A stretch of DNA of 64,000 bases from Entonaema liquescens (Eukaryota > Ascomycota > Sordariomycetes > Xylariales > Xylariaceae), in contig CADCSX010000006.1 of the NCBI GenBank assembly GCA_902805475.1, positions 2,542,001 to 2,606,000 of the forward strand. Direction: 5' to 3'. Positions 60,058 to 64,000 of this stretch are shown here, one piece after another (position 1 is the stretch's first letter; every line of letters starts with the position of its first letter). Both the position numbers and the translations under genes were made by a program. A model generated the notes under the pieces. The model was not told the origin of the DNA and ran no database searches. It worked only from the letters and a program-made list of their open reading frames with translations.

Positions 60058-61305
60058 ATGGTGGTCAGGACTACTTCGCTCAACTCACTCAAGAAATTCC
60101 TCCCCAAGATACATCAACCCTTACCATTGACTCACCGCGAATCCCAGCAGCTACTCGATTCGATTACGACTTCCTTCCGAAAGAACCTCGACAAGGAACA
60201 CCCGTGGGAACATCAAGATGATATAATATCACAAGCCTCCATACCTCAAAACAAAAAGCCTGCTTTGACGACGCCCGTCTCCCCTTCGCCGCCTTCATCT
60301 TCTTCACCACATACCCCAACCCAGCATCATCCAACAGACAGACACTTACGCGCCATTCTTTCTAACCCCCTATTTTCCCACCAGAAAAAGAGTACACCCT
60401 TCGTATCTAGAAACCCTTTCGATGTTTTCGATCATGCCGTGTCGCGGGGTCTTATGACCCCACGACGTGCCGCAGGTTTTCTTGCCAAGGTGCGGTCCCA
60501 GATCCCAGATAAATCAGACGACGGAATTCGACGGGGTATGGCCGAGTCCCAAGCTGGATTACGGGTTGTGCAGTGGCTTCGGGCTTCCGGGCTGGAGAAT
60601 AGCTTGACTTTCCTTTCTGACCCCGTCTTGTTTCCATCACTTATACCCTTTATGTATGCCGAAGGTCTTGAGGAGGTAGCTTGGACGTGGCTGGCGCGCC
60701 TATCTATACGTGAAGAGGCCGACGATATGAAGGAGCTTCACAAATCCGCTCTATCAGCCCTATTGGCTGCTATCATAACGCAGGTTAACCCTACGTACCG
60801 CGATACACAGGCCAGCCTTGACAACTCATATGAAGTTATAATACGCGCAAATGATATACTGCCTAAAGAGAACGATGTAGCATTCAAATGTCTTCGGAAC
60901 GCATGGGCTCGATTGTCCTGGCCTTCTACAGTGTTTGCCTCAAAACGGCCAAAGCCCTCAGCGTCTCTATTCGAGTCGTATGTCGATATAGGACGCCCGT
61001 TAAATATGCCTCTGGACCTGGCGCATCTGGCGCTCTATCACCCTCTTGTCCCTGATCATTCCGCCGCTGTTCAATACTTACATGAAACTCATGAGCGCAC
61101 AAATTTTTCACCATCTACAAGGAGGCGGGTTGTTTGCTTGGCCTTGGATACGGCTGATCGGCTGAGAGAAATTGGCGATACAGACGAGCTCTCCTGGGTT
61201 GAGCAGTACTTGATAAGGATAGGTAGTGACCTGAATCTTGGCATTTTCACGGCGGGTGAACAGGACGTGATCGCATCTGAGGTTCCTATACGTCTTATGA
61301 CGTAA
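60058..61305 (+). CDS. Conserved fungal protein, possibly mitochondrial, function unknown
   Basis: Single exon, 415 residues, ATG in a good context (CTCAAGATGG). The N-terminus (MVVRTTSLNSLKKFLPKIHQ) is basic and free of acids, like a mitochondrial presequence. A Ser/Pro-rich linker (residues about 75-100) leads to RHLRAILSNPLFSHQKK and NPFDVFDHAVSRGLMTPRRAAGFL, then a long helical region with paired helices (RVVQWLRASGLENSL, LEEVAWTWLARLSIREEADD). The helical hairpins suggest an alpha-solenoid, but no PPR or TPR consensus is clear. I do not recognise a named family. A role in mitochondrial gene expression would be a guess. No frame breaks; an AAAAAG run is intact. Confidence 0.78.
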   Translation: MVVRTTSLNSLKKFLPKIHQPLPLTHRESQQLLDSITTSFRKNLDKEHPWEHQDDIISQASIPQNKKPALTTPVSPSPPSSSSPHTPTQHHPTDRHLRAILSNPLFSHQKKSTPFVSRNPFDVFDHAVSRGLMTPRRAAGFLAKVRSQIPDKSDDGIRRGMAESQAGLRVVQWLRASGLENSLTFLSDPVLFPSLIPFMYAEGLEEVAWTWLARLSIREEADDMKELHKSALSALLAAIITQVNPTYRDTQASLDNSYEVIIRANDILPKENDVAFKCLRNAWARLSWPSTVFASKRPKPSASLFESYVDIGRPLNMPLDLAHLALYHPLVPDHSAAVQYLHETHERTNFSPSTRRRVVCLALDTADRLREIGDTDELSWVEQYLIRIGSDLNLGIFTAGEQDVIASEVPIRLMT

Positions 61306-62155
61306 TTGACTCGGAGTGGTTAGATGAGAATAGGAACGATCATAATGTCGTTCAACTTTATTTTACAGGAAAGGATATTCGGGTTGGGTGGGCGTTTCGA
61401 GGCAACTGGGCGGCATGTTTTCTATACCACTTATCCTATGCTGCTTGACTCTGGGAACGTTGTGTAGTTGATTCTGAGTGTATTTGATATCCGACGAAGG
61501 GATTTTGCTTCTTCTACAGAAACAAAAAGAAACCCCACACCCACGTCAAACCGAATCAAGGGTAACTCAGACATACATGCTTTATTACCTAACGATATTG
61601 CTGCGACGCGGTTACTTTAAGAATGGTGGCTATCCGGGCCATCCGAGGGAAGACGGCCATCAGGTCTTCAGATCCAAGTCTTCAGAAAGCATCGGTCTAA
61701 AATTAGTGAAGAGTTCTATCCAATGGAATGGGAATGGAGGTTCACAACACGGCGTTTGGAGGCTGTGAGCGGTATAGCAACATCTTGGCAATAAAATTAC
61801 TTGTATATTTGAATCCATATTCTCGTGTTTCTCTCCTCCGCGAACATACTCCAATCGGTTCTGATATATACCAAATGTACCTAGCTACCATGTTTCTAAA
61901 CTCTCTAACAAATCTGGGTATCGTACAATCATTCAACAAAATAAAACAGGAGCAAATGTAACTCGTGTGTAGATCATTCCTCGTATATCGTTCATCCACC
62001 TTATTCATGGACCCTTCACTAATGCTTTTTTACCAAGGTATTATGTTTTACAATCATTGTCAAAAAGAAAACCAAGCAAGAAGATAGATAGACATCATTG
62101 CTGATCTTCTATCCCGTTAACAACGCGTAGCGCACGTCTGGGTGCCAATACGACG
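61306..62155. other. Intergenic, convergent 3' flanks
   Basis: Spacer between the preceding gene and the kelch gene end. Short frames on both strands overlap and none is convincing. Confidence 0.5.
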
Positions 62156-64000
62156 CTAATGAAATTCGGTTGCTGTTATATTGAAGTTAGCAATTGATTC
62201 TTTATGCAAGGAGTTGCGGGATGTCTTCAACCACCCCTGAGTCAAGGCCATTGAGAAACTCCGGAGGGGTAAGGGAAGAAGGGGGAAAAAGAAATATTCA
62301 ATACTACGTACCCGTCCATCCAGTAGCGCATCCGCCGACCCAGCCGTACTACGACTCGCGCCGCTTTTAGAGCGTCCGACGCCTCCTGCGCCAGCCGCCC
62401 CGCTGAGGTAGCTATCGTACGCCCAGGGGTTGTCATCACTAGGCCGTGGCCAACCTGAACCCGAGCCTGATCCAGATGTCCCAGAACTCGGATCGTCGCC
62501 GGGCGCCCATTTTTGTTCGCTCTGGCGACCGACCCAACCGAAATGCTCGCTAGAGCCGCCGGAGGAATCGCGGCGGTGGCTCTTGCGTAGCTTGTCGCGC
62601 ATCCCTGCGACGGCCGCTCCAAAGCCCTTTTCTCCTTGGATGGAACCGGAGTATCGGTTCGCAATAGCCATATGTTGCTTATACGCAGCCACTTGGCGAC
62701 GGTATAGCCATGTGCAGAAACCGAGATATAGTGCGGCTAGACCCGCCAGACCTGCTATTACGCCTGCGGCAATCAAGCCCCCGTTTGCACCGGAGGGTGA
62801 TGTCGATGAGCCGCCGGGTCCTGAACCGCCATTTGACACGGTAGCAGTGCTTCCTGGGGCCGTGATGGTAAATACTGGTGGTGTGCCAGTCTTGAAAGGT
62901 CCGTCGGTGGCAGGACCAGATGCTGGTTGCGTTGCCGTCGCGCCACCGTCAGAAGAGCCGCCCACAATAGATTGAACTATATCAGGCACCTTATAACCGT
63001 AGCTGCCAGCAAGTATGCTGTTCTCCGGGTGATCGTCCCCTGGGTGGTCCGCAGCATCGAATGAATCCTTCCATTCCAAATTGGAGGCGTCGAAGTTATA
63101 GATGCCCGGCTTGTCACAGGCAATTTCAGTACCGACATAACCACCGATCACGACCATCTGACCATCTCGGGCGGCGCATTGATGACCAGCTCGGGCCGGC
63201 GGTTCGTTGCTCGTTGAAGTATCGACTTTAATCCAAGTAAATGAGGGTACAGTTAAAATCCATATGTCCGTGTACTGAGTTTGATTTTTATACGGGAGCA
63301 GGTTCTGTCCGCCGTACATGTAGATATTGAACGAACTTGCATCGGGGGCCGAGAAGATAACTGCGCATGGATTAACTCGTACCTGAGGCGCATCACCGGA
63401 CGTCTCTTGGTGATACCAGGTACTAGTTTTTATATCATAAACATCAATGGTGCTCATGGAGGAGTATCCATCGGTGGTTTCGTGTTCTCCGACAACTCCT
63501 CCACCTAGACCTAGTAAAATGCCTCTTGGACCCCAGCCAGGAACGTAGACAAGAACACCGTCGGCTCGTTCGGTAAAGCCTTCCTGGTTTTGAATGCCGC
63601 CCCATGTGATATTTCTGTACGCACCGCCTTCTGGGGCACCAGAAGAATGGAGCGAGTCGACCCCGGAGTTCGCATATCCTGGATGTGTGAACTCCAGTAG
63701 ACTCTTCAGATAAACACGGTCAACTTGATCCGACCATCCCGGCGTAGTACCCCAATCTAGGTGACCACCGAAATACCAGCTAACGCCTAACTCAGGCACG
63801 GATATACCAGCGCCTTCCGCTGCTCGTTGTATGGGAATGCCTTCGGGATCTGAAAAGTTTCCGGCTGATGTCTTAGGATTTTGAAATTCGGACCATGTTG
63901 ATGAAGCTACATCGTACATCCACGTAGAGACTGGTGATGGTTCAACGACAGGAGTGTCGGAAAATTCGCCGCCATAAAGGTATAGCCGGTCTAAGTCGTT
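62156..64000 (-). CDS. Kelch-repeat protein with one TM segment (5' end outside window)
   Basis: Partial: the frame is open through base 64000 (LDRLYLYGGEFSD), so the N-terminus, probably with a signal peptide, lies beyond. At least three kelch-type blades are visible (LYLYGGEFSD; STIDVYDIKTSTWYH; FNIYMYGGQ, TDIWILTVPSFTWIKV, MVVIGGYVGT). A Thr/Ser/Gly-rich stalk follows, then the TM segment LIAAGVIAGLAGLAALYLGF, basic WLYRRQ and a Ser/Gly-rich cytosolic tail. This layout is common in filamentous fungi and suggests an extracellular beta-propeller on a membrane anchor, ligand unknown. A probable 75-base intron at 62237-62311 (donor GTACGT, acceptor ACTCAG) has no stop and keeps frame. After it the frame runs to TAG at 62156; one base out of phase it would read VVEDIPQLLA and stop at 62202, which looks more natural. 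Confidence 0.85.
   Translation of the reverse strand, partial: NDLDRLYLYGGEFSDTPVVEPSPVSTWMYDVASSTWSEFQNPKTSAGNFSDPEGIPIQRAAEGAGISVPELGVSWYFGGHLDWGTTPGWSDQVDRVYLKSLLEFTHPGYANSGVDSLHSSGAPEGGAYRNITWGGIQNQEGFTERADGVLVYVPGWGPRGILLGLGGGVVGEHETTDGYSSMSTIDVYDIKTSTWYHQETSGDAPQVRVNPCAVIFSAPDASSFNIYMYGGQNLLPYKNQTQYTDIWILTVPSFTWIKVDTSTSNEPPARAGHQCAARDGQMVVIGGYVGTEIACDKPGIYNFDASNLEWKDSFDAADHPGDDHPENSILAGSYGYKVPDIVQSIVGGSSDGGATATQPASGPATDGPFKTGTPPVFTITAPGSTATVSNGGSGPGGSSTSPSGANGGLIAAGVIAGLAGLAALYLGFCTWLYRRQVAAYKQHMAIANRYSGSIQGEKGFGAAVAGMRDKLRKSHRRDSSGGSSEHFGWVGRQSEQKWAPGDDPSSGTSGSGSGSGWPRPSDDNPWAYDSYLSGAAGAGGVGRSKSGASRSTAGSADALLDGRVRSIEYFFFPLLPLPLRSFSMALTQGWLKTSRNSLHKESIANFNITATEFH

Overview
The window is eukaryotic and comes from a filamentous ascomycete (Pezizomycotina, most likely a sordariomycete). 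It shows short GT-AG introns of about 50-150 bases with CTAAC/ACTAAT-like branch sites, monocistronic genes on both strands, long AT-richer spacers dotted with TAGGTA-type motifs, an intron-bearing tRNA, and typically fungal families (ENA Na+-ATPase, CSC1/RSN1 channel, RNA polymerase II degradation factor Def1, single-TM kelch protein, DHA2-like MFS, proteinase K-like subtilase). Exon maps were built by hand from splice signals and reading-frame continuity. Coordinates are therefore proposals, reliable where a family is recognised.

Layout. 0.4-1.5 kb: PCI/CSN8-like protein (-). 2.3-4.7 kb: amidoligase-family enzyme (+). 5.5-6.3 kb: Dpm1 dolichol-phosphate mannosyltransferase (-). 7.0-10.6 kb: ENA-type P-type ATPase (-). 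12.8-13.7 kb: AT-hook-like acidic protein (+). 13.7-17.8 kb: gene-poor. 17.8-20.9 kb: CSC1/OSCA-type channel (+). 21.7-22.7 kb: BTB protein (+). 23.4-25.3 kb: MFS transporter (-). 25.3-29.0 kb: gene-poor, with one apparent pseudogene. 29.1-32.5 kb: large disordered protein with one TM segment (+). 33.3-35.9 kb: disordered repeat protein with a C-terminal CxxC (+). 36.6 kb: tRNA-Gly(UCC) (-). 37.5-38.3 kb: DUF7770-like protein (+). 40.3-41.0 kb: PLAC8 protein (+). 41.6-43.2 kb: unknown SAP-like protein (-). 43.7-47.0 kb: two divergent F-box genes. 48.0-48.7 kb: GST of eEF1B-gamma type (+). 49.4-50.6 kb: D-2-hydroxyacid dehydrogenase (+). 52.5-53.9 kb: secreted subtilase (+). 54.6-57.7 kb: DEF1 (-). 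60.1-61.3 kb: unknown, possibly mitochondrial protein (+). 62.2-64.0 kb: kelch/TM protein running off the right edge (-).

There is no biosynthetic cluster, CRISPR, operon or intact transposon; the genes look like independent housekeeping or lineage-specific units. The most striking pattern is a repeated single-base deletion. In at least seven genes the coding frame jumps by -1 with no room for an intron, and it would be mended by one extra base, usually in a short A or C run. DEF1 carries three such shifts within about 190 bases that cancel each other. Homopolymer undercalling in the assembly is the simplest explanation, but it decides how the proteins should be predicted and needs checking against reads and cDNA.
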